Source: Acinetobacter haemolyticus | GTDB taxonomy: Bacteria; Pseudomonadota; Gammaproteobacteria; Pseudomonadales; Moraxellaceae | DNA length: 64,000 bases | Assembly (NCBI RefSeq): GCF_900406815.1 | Contig: NZ_OVCN01000006.1 | Coordinates: 100,235-164,234, forward strand | Direction: 5' to 3' | Shown: in pieces, positions 47,428 through 57,705 of the stretch | How the letters are laid out: each line of letters starts with the position of its first letter | Position numbering within the stretch: the stretch's first letter is position 1 | The notes under the pieces: model-generated | The model's input: the letters and a program-made list of their open reading frames with translations, nothing else | Told to the model about the DNA's origin: nothing | Database searches by the model: none | Program-made: the position numbers and the translations under genes

Positions 47428-49277
47428 TATTCCGTATCCTGAGCCACCACACGCTGTTCAACTAAAAAACCACCTGTTTGGCGTTTCCATAGCTGGGCGT
47501 ATAAACCATCATTTGCAATGAGTTCTTCATGTGTGCCTTGTTCAGCAATTCGACCTTCATCTAACACAATCAAACGATCCATTTGAGCAATAGTAGATAA
47601 TCGATGTGCAATTGCAATGACCGTTTTGCCAACCATTAAGTCATTTAAACTGCTTTGGATTGCCGCTTCGACCTCAGAGTCGAGTGCACTTGTTGCTTCA
47701 TCTAAAATTAAGATGGGTGCATCTTTGAGAAAAACACGTGAAATCGCAATACGCTGGCGTTGACCGCCTGAAAGCTTAACACCTCGCTCACCAACGAAGG
47801 CATCAAAGCCAACGCGTCCCTTTTGATCGGTGAGTTGAGGGATAAACTCTTCTGCTTTGGCTTTTCTTACTGCTTGTTGAATTTCCTCTTCAGTTGCATT
47901 TGGGCGACCATATTTTATATTTTCAGCAACAGTGCGATGCAATAAAGAAGTATCTTGAGTAACTAACGCAATATTTGCGCGCAGACTGTCTTGGGTTACA
48001 TCATTAATATCTTGGCCATCAATGAGGATGCGACCTTGATTTATCTTGTAAAAATGCAGAAGCAATTGGATTAAAGTTGATTTTCCAGCCCCAGAACGAC
48101 CGACTATTCCAATTTTTTCACCAGGTTTTATGGTTAAACTCAAATGATCAATTACATTTTTCTGATTATAAGCAAAGCAGACATTTTCAAACTGAATTTC
48201 GCCATGCTCAACTTTTAATTCTGTTGCATCTTTTTTATCTTGAATTTGAATCGGTTTACCTAAAGTTTTCATGCCGTCCTGAATGGTACCGACATTCTCA
48301 AACAGCATGGTGACATGCCACATGATAAATTCAGCCAGACTATCCAGTTTAAGCACCATTGCCGTGGTTGCCGCAATAACACCTAATGCAGCTTGTCCTT
48401 GTGTCCATAACCAAACAGAGGTTCCAATCACGCCAATAAATAGAAATGCGCTAAGTAAACGAATACTAATCTGATATTTAACGCCAAGACGCATTTGTTT
48501 ATAGACGGTGACCATAAACTCTTGCATTGATTCTTTGGCATACTGACTTTCACGTCCCGCATGAGCAAATAATTTTACTGTTTGTATATTGGTATAAGCA
48601 TCAGTTACACGTCCAGTCATGATTGAACGTGCATCCGCTTGTTCTTGAGATACTTTTCCTAAACGTGGAATAAAATAACTGGCAATGATAATAAACAAAG
48701 CCAACCACACGATTAGAGGAATAATTAATACAGGCGAGATCGAACCGAGTACAAGACTGATGGTGATAAAATAGATGAAAACATAAACCACCATATCACC
48801 GAGAATCATCCAGAATTCTCGGACAGCCAATGCAGTTTGCATGACTTTAGCTGATAGACGACCTGCGAAATCTGTATGGAAGAAATCTAAGCTTTGTTGT
48901 AAAAGCAAATTATGAAATCGCCAACGCATACGCATTGGAAAATTACTGAATAGGACTTGGTGTTTAACGATTGCTTGTAAACTAACAAAGAAAATATTGG
49001 CAAATAATATGCTTATTAAAATCGTAAGATTTTGTTGATTGGTTGCGAAGAAGCTATCAGGCTGACTGTTACTCAGCCAATCGACAAGTTTGCCTATATA
49101 AGCAAAGAATAATGCCTCAAAGCATGCAGCGGCAGCTGTACAGGCAACCAATAAAAATAAATACGGTCGTATGCCTTGAGTGGCTTGCCAAACAAAAGCA
49201 AAAAAAGTGGTGGGTAATGGTTTGTTTAAGTCTTTGGTGGGATATGGATCGACTAATTTCTCAAACCACTTCAGCAT
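47427..49277 (-). CDS. ABC transporter, fused permease and ATPase
   Basis: 616 residues. The N-terminal six-helix membrane domain (~35-330) is of the lipid/multidrug exporter type. The ATPase follows: Walker A GRSGAGKST, signature LSGGQRQRIAISR, Walker B ILILDEATSALD and switch AHRLSTI. It works as a homodimer or with a partner half-transporter. The substrate is unknown. It is first in a two-gene unit with MaoC. Confidence 0.9.
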   Translation of the reverse strand: MLKWFEKLVDPYPTKDLNKPLPTTFFAFVWQATQGIRPYLFLLVACTAAAACFEALFFAYIGKLVDWLSNSQPDSFFATNQQNLTILISILFANIFFVSLQAIVKHQVLFSNFPMRMRWRFHNLLLQQSLDFFHTDFAGRLSAKVMQTALAVREFWMILGDMVVYVFIYFITISLVLGSISPVLIIPLIVWLALFIIIASYFIPRLGKVSQEQADARSIMTGRVTDAYTNIQTVKLFAHAGRESQYAKESMQEFMVTVYKQMRLGVKYQISIRLLSAFLFIGVIGTSVWLWTQGQAALGVIAATTAMVLKLDSLAEFIMWHVTMLFENVGTIQDGMKTLGKPIQIQDKKDATELKVEHGEIQFENVCFAYNQKNVIDHLSLTIKPGEKIGIVGRSGAGKSTLIQLLLHFYKINQGRILIDGQDINDVTQDSLRANIALVTQDTSLLHRTVAENIKYGRPNATEEEIQQAVRKAKAEEFIPQLTDQKGRVGFDAFVGERGVKLSGGQRQRIAISRVFLKDAPILILDEATSALDSEVEAAIQSSLNDLMVGKTVIAIAHRLSTIAQMDRLIVLDEGRIAEQGTHEELIANDGLYAQLWKRQTGGFLVEQRVVAQDTE

Positions 49278-49470
49278 TGTTTTTTCCTCAAGACGTAGCG
49301 CTTAGATTCAATGACTATAAATACTGTGCTGTTATCTAAATGTATGTATAAAGTTTTAGCTTTGGGTGTATAGGATAGCAGAAAAATAAAGTAATTAATG
49401 ATAATCAAACAAACGCAATTCTATTATTCCTTAATATGAATAATTATCAATAATACTTGAGAAATAACAT

Positions 49471-51327
49471 ATGAAACTTCTTTCTGATCATTCACAAAGT
49501 CCTAAATTAAATATTGAAACAACACAAATTGATCGTTTTAATCCAGCTTATTGGCGGATTGATGGTCCGCAAATCATGTCTTTTGCAATTACAAATTACT
49601 TAAATGGCTTTGAAGCGGTATTTAGATCACGTACAACAACAGATCTTGCTGGAATTGTTTGGGACTCACATGATGCAAAAGATCATAAGTTTTTGGCTTA
49701 TGAAACGAAATATGATTACTCAGGAATGATCTGGGATTTTGATCTTGAGCTATCAGCTTCTATGCCAGCATTAAATAACGAAACATTAACCCCAACATTG
49801 ACTGTGCATTACCATGAGCAAGGTCAAGATAAAGTTGCTTATATCGTATTGTTTAATTATGCCGATCAACCTGCTTCACGAACTGCACATATTCAGATTA
49901 ACTGGGATACGGTAAAGGCAGGTTTTTCGGCGACTGATTCTTTTCCAGTGACTGATATTAAACGCATCTCATTTTCTGCATTTACGTTGAGTTATAACGG
50001 TCACTCAACACGACCATTGTCACAAGCTGAGGATGGATATATCCGGGTAATTAATTCGATCACGACAGGAGTAAACTCAAAATTAGCTTTGCAACGAGTC
50101 ATCGTGGCGCAACACCAGCATGGCATTTGCACCAGTTATGACGATCATTATGATTTAAACCCTCAGCGCTTGGTGGATAATATAAAAGCATTGGGCTACC
50201 ACGGATTGATCAATCATTATTGTGGTATGTCCAAATATCCTGAGATGAAATGGCGCAATGATCTGAATACTTGGCAGATCCCTGACACACTTATGAGCAA
50301 TGAAAACGTTGTGAATCCATGCGCGCTAAAGTGGCATGAGTATTTTGCTAACGCTTTACATCAAGCAAATATGCAACCTATCTTTGGGGTGAGTTTTGAA
50401 ATGTATTCGCTTGCGGCAAATGAGTTCTGGGCGCAGCGGGACTGGCATAGTAATCTAGGTCGAACGGGTTATGAACCGCCTAGTTATTTTTTTAGCCCAT
50501 GTGATCAAAATGCAATGGCTTATTTACATAAAGTTTTCATTGAGTTTTCGGACACTCTGGCAGCAGCGGGGTGTGAGGTCAACATGCAGATTGGAGAGCC
50601 GTGGTGGTGGTATAACCAAGGAACTGATTTGCCGTGTGTCTATGATTTCCCAACCAAGCTAGCTTTTAATGCGGATACAGGGTTATACGCACCTGATTTT
50701 GGAACCATCTATGAAGCTATGCATAAAACGGGGACACCCTATGATGAGTTCAAAGCATGGCTGAGAAATAAGTTGGGTCAAACATGCCAAAATATTCGCA
50801 CTACGATTAAATTAAAACATCCAGATGCTAAAGTTAGCCCGTTAATTTTTTTCCCAACAATACGAACTCCTATAGAAACGCTGGTTACCGATATAAATTA
50901 TCCAAGCCAACATTATGCTTATCCTCATTTTGATTATCTTACAACAGAATCATATGACTGGATTTTAGAAGCTAAATTAAGTTTGGCGCATCAGGTTATC
51001 TCTGAAATTCCGACCCAAGATTTAAACTATCCAGCAGACAAGGTTGCCTACCTAGCAGGTTTTGTACCAGATGCTTCCATTGCTCATCTGTATGGTTTTG
51101 ATCGCACTAAACCGTATCAAGCACCAATTTGGCAACGTATTTTCGGTGATATGGAAAACAATCATGTACTGGGGTTGATGAAACAGTTTATTTGGGCATA
51201 CCCGCAAATAATGTCAGATTCAATCACAATCGATATTGAACAAGCACCTGAAGGCTTTTTTATAGAGCAGGTTTATCATACGCCTATAAGTGACGATAGA
51301 CCTTATCCGCCAGAAATTTACTTATAA
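49471..51327 (+). CDS. Lone phage-tail-like TIM-barrel protein (non-contractile tail sheath-like)
   Basis: 618 residues, no signal peptide. The N-terminal ~200 residues look like a beta-sandwich (RFNPAYWRIDGPQIMSFAIT, TTTDLAGIVWDSHD, HKFLAYETKYDYSG). The rest resembles a TIM barrel with LGYHGLINHYCGMSKYP, VNMQIGEPWWWY (a likely active-site Glu) and YLTTESYDWI. I recall this combination from proteins labelled non-contractile tail sheath or GTA-type TIM-barrel proteins in siphovirus-like elements. No other phage gene is within reach on either side. It has its own strong 3' hairpin at 51349-51397. Alternative reading: a domesticated or free-standing glycoside-hydrolase-like enzyme. Confidence 0.55.
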   Translation: MKLLSDHSQSPKLNIETTQIDRFNPAYWRIDGPQIMSFAITNYLNGFEAVFRSRTTTDLAGIVWDSHDAKDHKFLAYETKYDYSGMIWDFDLELSASMPALNNETLTPTLTVHYHEQGQDKVAYIVLFNYADQPASRTAHIQINWDTVKAGFSATDSFPVTDIKRISFSAFTLSYNGHSTRPLSQAEDGYIRVINSITTGVNSKLALQRVIVAQHQHGICTSYDDHYDLNPQRLVDNIKALGYHGLINHYCGMSKYPEMKWRNDLNTWQIPDTLMSNENVVNPCALKWHEYFANALHQANMQPIFGVSFEMYSLAANEFWAQRDWHSNLGRTGYEPPSYFFSPCDQNAMAYLHKVFIEFSDTLAAAGCEVNMQIGEPWWWYNQGTDLPCVYDFPTKLAFNADTGLYAPDFGTIYEAMHKTGTPYDEFKAWLRNKLGQTCQNIRTTIKLKHPDAKVSPLIFFPTIRTPIETLVTDINYPSQHYAYPHFDYLTTESYDWILEAKLSLAHQVISEIPTQDLNYPADKVAYLAGFVPDASIAHLYGFDRTKPYQAPIWQRIFGDMENNHVLGLMKQFIWAYPQIMSDSITIDIEQAPEGFFIEQVYHTPISDDRPYPPEIYL

Positions 51328-51348
51328 CCTCACTACTAAATCTCCTCG

Positions 51349-51397
51349 CAATTAGCTTGAAATCCAGAGGTATTTTCATCTGGGTTTTAGCTAATTG
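51349..51397 (+). terminator. Large hairpin after the TIM-barrel gene
   Basis: CAATTAGCT (51349-51357) pairs with AGCTAATTG (51389-51397), and the stem continues inward to CCAGA/TCTGG with one bulge and two wobbles. There is no T-run after it. Confidence 0.6.
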
Positions 51398-51615
51398 TTA
51401 TGGGATTTGATGAGCAATATGAATTAATAATAACGAGAATAATAAAATAAAAAATTATCTTTTGATTTGATTTTGAGGAATTAACAGCTTTTTTTATTGA
51501 TATTTATAATGATAGTTGGGATAAGTGGTTAAAATTGGGCGACAATCACACTGGAATTTTTTGCAAAAAACGTAGATAATTGTGACTTGGTATACATTTA
51601 CATGGAAGTTGAAAG

Positions 51616-51792
51616 TTGAAAAGAGTAGGAAATTTGGGTGCTTGTTTATTGTTCATTGCGGGTGTTTTTTTCTTGGTCATGGGGGTGCCATCAACGGATT
51701 TCATTCTGATCGCAATTGCGTTTGCTTTGATGGTTGCAGCTTTCTTATTGGTGTCTGAGTTTAACTTAAATTTATTTAAGTGGACCAAATAA
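51616..51792 (+). CDS. Small two-helix membrane protein
   Basis: 58 residues from a TTG start, reading MKRVGNLGACLLFIAGVFFL, then a short polar turn with Pro-Ser-Thr-Asp, a second hydrophobic helix (ILIAIAFALMVAAFLLV) and a basic end (NLFKWTK). GGAAG at 51604-51608 is correctly spaced. The upstream frame is closed by TGA at 51610. The clean two-helix topology with positive charges at both ends, and the matching codon phase, favour a real gene over the minus-strand frame opposite it. No family is recognised. Confidence 0.6.
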   Translation: MKRVGNLGACLLFIAGVFFLVMGVPSTDFILIAIAFALMVAAFLLVSEFNLNLFKWTK

Positions 51793-51931
51793 CATCATTC
51801 AACATTAAAAGTCTCTTAAAATAAAATTAAGAAGACCTATGCATTTAGATTAGGTAAATTGAATTCGCTTATGGCTTGAGTATTTGCAGCATAGAATGAT
51901 TGAAAATACCCAAGCCGTTTCAAGATTTAAT

Positions 51932-53194
51932 TTAAGTCAGAATCTTAGTGTCTGTTTGAGGGTTAAAATTTTGAAAATCATGTCCAGAAGGTGCTTGATA
52001 AATTCTTAACCCAAATTCTGGAATAATTGCGATTAAATGATCAAAAATATCTGACTGAATTGCTTCATATGAAGCCCAAGCAATCGTATTGGTGAATGCA
52101 TAAATTTCTAGGGGTAAGCCTTCACTTGTTGGTTGTAGTTGGCGCACCAAGATCGTTTGGTTTTGAGCAATACCACTATGCTGGCGCAAGTAAAATTCAA
52201 CGTAAGCTCTAAAAGTCCCTAAATTTGTTAAGCGTCTCTGATTATATTGTGATTGATTGCTTAGATGATTATTAAACTCTTGTATTTCTGATTTCTTCGC
52301 ATCCAAATATTGATCTAATAATAAGAAATCTCTAAGTTTTTGTTGCTCTTCATCGCTCATGAAATGAACACTACTTTGATCAATGAATAGTGAGCGTTTC
52401 ATGCGACGACAACCTGAATTGCTCATGCCACGCCAATTTCGAAAGGTATCTGTAACTAACTTATTGGTAGGAATCGTGGTATAGGTTTTATCGAAGTTTT
52501 GTACAGTCACAGTGTGTAATGACATATCAATGACATCACCATCGGCATTTAAAGATGGCATTTCGATCCAGTCTCCGATACGAACCATATCATAAGAGGC
52601 AATCTGTACACTTGCGACCAGTGAAAGAATGGTGTTTTGAAATACCAACATGAGGACTGCTGCCATCGCACCAAAGCCAGCAAGGAGGGTGAATACATCT
52701 TTTTTAAGGAATGTACCTAGGATCATTAACCCGCAAACTACAAATAGGATGAGCTTAACAAGTTGTAAATACCCCTTGATTGGTTTATTTCTTGATTTTG
52801 GGTTGCGTTGATAAATCAGATTAAAAATATTAAGTGCTTCACTCACAGTGAGAGCAAGTGTTAAGAATATAAAAGCTTGAGCACCCATTTGCACAAAACT
52901 AGCCAATTTTTCAGGCAAATGAGGGACAGTGGTAATCCCATTCATGATGACAATTGCTGGAACAATATTAGCAAAACGACGGGTAACACTATGTTGCGCG
53001 AAAATAGATTGATTAGGTGATTTGAGTTTTGTAATTAAATGTCGTATTCCACGAACAATGATGCGTTTAGCAACAAAATTTGCGAGTGCTGCAAATAGAA
53101 TTAAAATTGTTAAACCAATGAGCATTTCCAACCAAGGATATTGACTCAACTCAACTTTTATTTCACGTATAAAATCTAAATAATTCAAACCCAA
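51932..53194 (-). CDS. MscS-type mechanosensitive channel (YbdG-like)
   Basis: 420 residues. Several N-terminal membrane helices precede the conserved pore and beta domain (FTLLAGFGAMAAVLMLVFQNTILSLVAS split by the pore helix, then VRIGDWIEMPSLNADGDVIDM and VQNFDKTYTTIPTNKLV). The insertion FRNWRGMSNSGCRRMKRSL is typical of the YbdG/MscM subgroup, which senses hypo-osmotic stress at the inner membrane. Single gene. Confidence 0.85.
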   Translation of the reverse strand: MGLNYLDFIREIKVELSQYPWLEMLIGLTILILFAALANFVAKRIIVRGIRHLITKLKSPNQSIFAQHSVTRRFANIVPAIVIMNGITTVPHLPEKLASFVQMGAQAFIFLTLALTVSEALNIFNLIYQRNPKSRNKPIKGYLQLVKLILFVVCGLMILGTFLKKDVFTLLAGFGAMAAVLMLVFQNTILSLVASVQIASYDMVRIGDWIEMPSLNADGDVIDMSLHTVTVQNFDKTYTTIPTNKLVTDTFRNWRGMSNSGCRRMKRSLFIDQSSVHFMSDEEQQKLRDFLLLDQYLDAKKSEIQEFNNHLSNQSQYNQRRLTNLGTFRAYVEFYLRQHSGIAQNQTILVRQLQPTSEGLPLEIYAFTNTIAWASYEAIQSDIFDHLIAIIPEFGLRIYQAPSGHDFQNFNPQTDTKILT

Positions 53195-53305
53195 ACACCT
53201 TACAATTCTTTAAGAAAGGATTGTAAGGTGGAATGGGAAAGATATTATTTTAAATCACAGTTTATATACGATTTGTAAGGCGTTTTTACACAATATGTGT
53301 AGCAT

Positions 53306-53845
53306 TTACCACATAAGATCATCAGGAATGACATAAGCTGCATACGGATCATCTTCATCAGTCGTGTCTTTGTTTTGTTCGCTGTTATTGTTGACCAAGA
53401 TAAAACCTTGCATTTTTTGATTGATTTTCTCTGCTAAAGCTTTCGGAAGGTAAGCATAACTTTCTTGATCTTTTGCAATAACCAATGAGCCTGAGACAAG
53501 TGCGTTATAGACCTGTTGAGATAAATAAACTTTTTTAATTTTGTTGTCATCAATAAATTGATAGGCGATATCACCTTCAGTTTGAAGAACTTTGTGTTGT
53601 TTAATCATTTGAATGATAGATGCTTTTAATGCTTTTTCTTCTAAGATACGCTGTTTTTCTGAATTTAATGCTTGATCTTTGGCAAGTTTTTCTTGTTTGG
53701 CACGGTCAATATCAGCCTTTAAAGCGGCGTCATCATTTTGTCCAAGGCGTTGTTCATGTTGAACTTGCTTAGTGAGCTTTTTCGCTTTTTTGTTATCCAC
53801 TAAGCCTGCTTTTAACAACTGAGCTTGTAGTGCATTTTTAACCAT
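53306..53845 (-). CDS. DUF2058 family protein (YaiL-like)
   Basis: 179 residues starting MVKNALQAQLLKAGLVDNKKA, the DUF2058 signature. The N-terminal third is a highly charged coiled coil (KAKKLTKQVQHEQRL to LNSEKQRILEEKALK). The C-terminal domain ends YAAYVIPDDLMW. Function unknown; the E. coli member is nucleoid or ribosome-linked by report. It lies 3 bases after the DUF1275 gene in an apparent three-gene operon. Confidence 0.85.
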   Translation of the reverse strand: MVKNALQAQLLKAGLVDNKKAKKLTKQVQHEQRLGQNDDAALKADIDRAKQEKLAKDQALNSEKQRILEEKALKASIIQMIKQHKVLQTEGDIAYQFIDDNKIKKVYLSQQVYNALVSGSLVIAKDQESYAYLPKALAEKINQKMQGFILVNNNSEQNKDTTDEDDPYAAYVIPDDLMW

Positions 53846-53848
53846 GAT

Positions 53849-54529
53849 TTAGTCCGAATTTAAATTTGATGGAGAAAGAAAATAATAAATCCAATATGCC
53901 ACACTCATCATTAAGCTTAAAGCCATCGGAATGAGGAAGGTTTGTAATTGTAGGTAAGGATAGAGCAGGCTGGCAATAATACCACCGACTAAAAAACCGA
54001 TAAAAATAAGCAAGTGAAGAAAAATTCGGCGTCTTTCCACATTCAAGCCACGGGCTTTGTAACCTAACGCTAGGCCAATATCTGTGAGGACGCCTGAGAG
54101 ATGGGTGGTACGAATAATTGCGCCTCTGTAATGGCTAACCATCGCATTTTGGACGCCCATGGCGACGCATGCCCAAAGTAAACCATAGCGTGGGAAATAG
54201 GGGATAAGTAACCATGTCAAAAATAGGAAAATCGCTACGAGGCTCAATGGAAATCCATAATGGCGGCCGAGAGCCACATTACCATTGCCTAAAATCAGAC
54301 CACTATAAAAAGAACCAATCACAAAACACATTAAAACTAGGCTGAGATATAAAAGATGATCAGGCTGCCAATTTACTAAGCTCATTGCGAGCAAGCTTGC
54401 ATTTCCTGTCATGTGAGATACAGATTGGTGAAGTAGGGTAAATAAACCAAGAACGTTTACCATCCCTGCATTCAATGCCAGTAAAAAAGCACCCAGTTGA
54501 ATCCAGTTTGGTAAACGTTGAAAAGGCAT
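53849..54529 (-). CDS. YoaK/DUF1275 family membrane protein
   Basis: 226 residues with six predicted helices. Blocks of the DUF1275 family are visible: AGMVNVLGLFTLLHQSVSHMTGN, then GVQNAMVSHYRGAIIRTTHLSGVLTDIGLALG. Function unknown. It is packed 6 bases after sstT and 3 bases before the DUF2058 gene. Confidence 0.88.
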   Translation of the reverse strand: MPFQRLPNWIQLGAFLLALNAGMVNVLGLFTLLHQSVSHMTGNASLLAMSLVNWQPDHLLYLSLVLMCFVIGSFYSGLILGNGNVALGRHYGFPLSLVAIFLFLTWLLIPYFPRYGLLWACVAMGVQNAMVSHYRGAIIRTTHLSGVLTDIGLALGYKARGLNVERRRIFLHLLIFIGFLVGGIIASLLYPYLQLQTFLIPMALSLMMSVAYWIYYFLSPSNLNSD

Positions 54530-54535
54530 ACTGAC

Positions 54536-55738
54536 CTATGAGTCTTGACGGTTTCTAAAATCTACAGCAGCAGTGAATAAAACGTCAGTGGATGAGTTGA
54601 GTGCAGTTTCAGTCGAATCCTGTAATACACTGATAATCATACCAATCGCGACAACCTGCATGGCAATTTCAGATGATATACCAAATAAGCTACAAGCAAC
54701 AGGGATCAGGAGTAATGAACCCCCAGCAACCCCTGAAGCACCGCAAGCTGAAACTGCAGCAACGATCGATAAAATCACCATTGTACTAAAATCAACATGA
54801 ATACCGAGTGTGTTCACAGCTGCTAGTGTTAAAACAGTCACTGTGACAGCTGCACCAGCCATGTTGATCGTTGCACCGAGTGGAATAGATACACCAGCAG
54901 TTGCTTCATTCACCCCTAAGCGTTGCGCAAGATCTAAATTTACTGGAATATTGGCAGCGGAACTACGTGTAAAGAAAGCTGTGATTCCACTTTCTTTCAA
55001 ACATTTGAATACCAACGGATATGGATTCGAGCGCATAGTAATACCCACTAAAATTGGGTTAATCACTAATGCAACAAAGATCATTGTACCGATGAGGACC
55101 ATCAATAAATGTGCATAGCTTGCCAGCGTTGCAAACCCAGCATCTGCAAAAGTAACCGCAACTAAACCAAAAATACCTACTGGTGCAAAAGCAATAACGA
55201 TATGAATAATTTTATTCACTGCATTGGAAACGTCGGTAAGTACATTCTTCGTAGCATCAGAACTATGACGTAATGCTAAGCCTAGACCAACTGCCCATGC
55301 CAAAATACCAATAAAATTAGCATCACTAATTGCTTGTACAGGGTTTGCGATAAAGCTGAGCATCAGGTTTTTTAGGATTTCTGCAAGGTTACCTGGTGCT
55401 TGTAATTCTGATTGCGCCGCTAAATGTAAAAATAGTTGGCTTGGGAATAAAATACTTGCCAACACTGCACTAAATGCAGCAAGTAGCATTCCTAAAAGAT
55501 AGAGTGTCAGAACGGGTTTTAAATTAGAGTTTTGACCGACTTTGAAGTTTGCGATGGATGAAAGTACCAGCACAAAAACTAAAATTGGTGCGACAGATTT
55601 TAAAGCCTTGATGAATAACTCACCCAATAAACTTAGGTAAGGGGTAACATTCGGGAAGAGCAATGCCACGCCGACCCCTAAAAAAATAGCGATAATAATT
55701 TTGCTAACTAAACTCAAGCGAGACAATACATTAAACAT
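54536..55738 (-). CDS. sstT: Serine/threonine:sodium symporter
   Basis: 400 residues, dicarboxylate/amino acid:cation symporter fold. SstT-like features are the start ([21 protein letters not shown]), [17 protein letters not shown] (serine-rich hairpin), [16 protein letters not shown] and the substrate region [18 protein letters not shown]. First gene of a tight three-gene run. Confidence 0.9.
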   Translation of the reverse strand: MFNVLSRLSLVSKIIIAIFLGVGVALLFPNVTPYLSLLGELFIKALKSVAPILVFVLVLSSIANFKVGQNSNLKPVLTLYLLGMLLAAFSAVLASILFPSQLFLHLAAQSELQAPGNLAEILKNLMLSFIANPVQAISDANFIGILAWAVGLGLALRHSSDATKNVLTDVSNAVNKIIHIVIAFAPVGIFGLVAVTFADAGFATLASYAHLLMVLIGTMIFVALVINPILVGITMRSNPYPLVFKCLKESGITAFFTRSSAANIPVNLDLAQRLGVNEATAGVSIPLGATINMAGAAVTVTVLTLAAVNTLGIHVDFSTMVILSIVAAVSACGASGVAGGSLLLIPVACSLFGISSEIAMQVVAIGMIISVLQDSTETALNSSTDVLFTAAVDFRNRQDS

Positions 55739-55930
55739 ATGAAGGCCTTATAAACCTATGCACGATTTAAGGTTAAACAAGCGCCGTATTCTATACCTAA
55801 GAACCGTGAATATTAAAATTTTTTTTGCAAGTGAATTGCGTTAAAAATAATTTAAAAAATAACACAATGTTTTTAAAAAGTATTTTTTAAAAATATGCCA
55901 TATCTTTTTGAGTAAAAAAAGAGCTAAAAA

Positions 55931-57637
55931 TTAATTTTTTGTCATACTAACATCTGAAAGTTGTTGTATCGCTTGGTAATGGGTTAGAAAAATTCGTCCA
56001 GACAATTCCTTGATCAAAGCTGATTTGACGAGCTTTTCCATCACAGGACTTTTTACTTCGGAGAGGTGTAATTGAATATTCAAAATTGATAATTCAATGT
56101 TGATCTCCTCTAACATTTCAAGTGCACTTAGATCGATATTGCTAATGCTTGAACAGTTAATGACAACATGTTGTATTTGTGGGTTTTGGCTTAAATTCGT
56201 AATGATATGGCCTTTTAATACGTGGGCATTGAGAAAGCTAAGATTCTCATCAACACGAAAAGAGACGATATGAGGTGAGGTGATCACTTTATAGCGAGAT
56301 ATATTTCTAAAATGTTGTGTGCCTTCTACCAACCCAATGACAGCGATATGTGGGCGGCTGACACGCCATAGTAACAGTACAAAAGTTAAAATAATTCCAA
56401 TAATCAATCCAGTGGTGATATCAATACAGGTCACCCCTATAAAGGTTGCCCACATCGCTAAACCATCCGCTTTCGAATACCGCCATGTCTCAATAAATGG
56501 GCGAGGTGTTACGAGTTTCCAGATGGAAACAAAAATAGTCGCAGCTAACACTGCTAGAGGTAGATTTTGAAAAAAGCCAGTAAAATATAAGCTGACGACG
56601 ATCATTAAAATAGAGGATAGGACACCAGCCATAGGGGTTTTTGCGCCCGCATCTGCATTGACCACAGTCCTTGAGAGACTTCCTGAAACTGCAAATCCAG
56701 AATTTATACCTGCAGCAATGTTGGCTAAACCAAGTGCGATCAGTTCTTGATTACTGTTCAAATCATCACGTTTTTTTAACGCAGTGGCTTGAGCAATAGC
56801 CAATGACTCTATAAAGCTAATCATGGCAATCATAAATGCACTTGGTAGCAGTTGTAGGACTAAGTTCCAGTTCCACGAGGGAAAATGAAAGCTGGGTAAA
56901 GCAGAGGGAATGACGCCTACCGTTTGAATAGAATAATCGTTCGTAGGGCTAATAAATGTCATCACGGAAATAGCGCAAAGTAAAATCAATAATGGAATAA
57001 TTCTGTTTAAAAAATCTGAGCCAATTAATTTAGGCAATAAAAACAGTAAAACAATTGAAATGATTCCGATACTGAAGTTGCTTAAGCTAATCTGATGGAA
57101 ATTTTGTTGAAAGCTGATAATAAACTCAGGAATATTGTTCGCTTGCAAAGTAACAGCGAATAAAAACTTGAATTGTCCCAATGCGATCAATAAAGCAGAA
57201 GCAATGATGAAACTTTTGATCACAGGATGGCTTATCAGTTGAATTAAAAATCCAAAACGAAAAATCCCAAGAACAAATGAAATTAAACCTACTAGAATGG
57301 CCAGTAGACAAGCAGCCTCAATATAGGCTTGAGATCCCACTACAAAAAGAGGGTTTAATGTTGCAAACACCATCATGGAAATAATGGCAACAGGACCAAT
57401 CGAAAGAGTTGAGCTACTTCCTGTAAAGGCATAAATGATCATCGGTAAAATACTCGCGTATATACCCATAATCGGAGGTAATCCCGCTAACATTGCATAA
57501 GCCATGCCTTGAGGAACCAACATAGCTAAAACAATGAAGGCAGCAATTAGATCAGCCCTAAAATCTGCTTTTTGATAATGACGCAACCATTTTCGAGCTG
57601 GAAATAATTTGTCAAAATCAGGCATTAGCAATTTCAT
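55931..57637 (-). CDS. SulP family anion transporter
   Basis: 568 residues. Membrane domain of the SLC26/SulP fold with MLVPQGMAYAMLAGLPPIMGIYAS, then GSSSTLSIGPVAIISMM and a later GLANIAAGINSGFAVSGSLSRT, closed by a cytoplasmic STAS domain (~440-560). The family carries sulphate, bicarbonate or other anions. It lies 68 bases downstream of a BigR/SqrR-like repressor on the same strand, which suggests that sulphur species induce it and that the substrate is sulphate or a sulphur oxyanion (inference). Confidence 0.88.
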   Translation of the reverse strand: MKLLMPDFDKLFPARKWLRHYQKADFRADLIAAFIVLAMLVPQGMAYAMLAGLPPIMGIYASILPMIIYAFTGSSSTLSIGPVAIISMMVFATLNPLFVVGSQAYIEAACLLAILVGLISFVLGIFRFGFLIQLISHPVIKSFIIASALLIALGQFKFLFAVTLQANNIPEFIISFQQNFHQISLSNFSIGIISIVLLFLLPKLIGSDFLNRIIPLLILLCAISVMTFISPTNDYSIQTVGVIPSALPSFHFPSWNWNLVLQLLPSAFMIAMISFIESLAIAQATALKKRDDLNSNQELIALGLANIAAGINSGFAVSGSLSRTVVNADAGAKTPMAGVLSSILMIVVSLYFTGFFQNLPLAVLAATIFVSIWKLVTPRPFIETWRYSKADGLAMWATFIGVTCIDITTGLIIGIILTFVLLLWRVSRPHIAVIGLVEGTQHFRNISRYKVITSPHIVSFRVDENLSFLNAHVLKGHIITNLSQNPQIQHVVINCSSISNIDLSALEMLEEINIELSILNIQLHLSEVKSPVMEKLVKSALIKELSGRIFLTHYQAIQQLSDVSMTKN

Positions 57638-57638
57638 G

Positions 57639-57676
57639 CATAATATTCTAAATCATAAATTCATATATATTATGCA
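57639..57676. repeat. Perfect 9-bp inverted repeat in the arsR-sulP gap
   Basis: GCATAATAT (57639-57647) and ATATTATGC (57668-57676), 20 bases apart. The left arm ends two bases before the SulP start codon, so in RNA it could hide the initiation site; in DNA it could be an operator. Confidence 0.5.
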
Positions 57677-57705
57677 GAAAAAATGCTAAAGAAAGGAGGG
57701 GTAAT

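Noticed and set aside
51546..51788. 80-aa minus-strand frame
   Set aside because: It is the reverse of the small membrane protein gene at 51616-51792, and its lysine/asparagine-rich product has no start signal.
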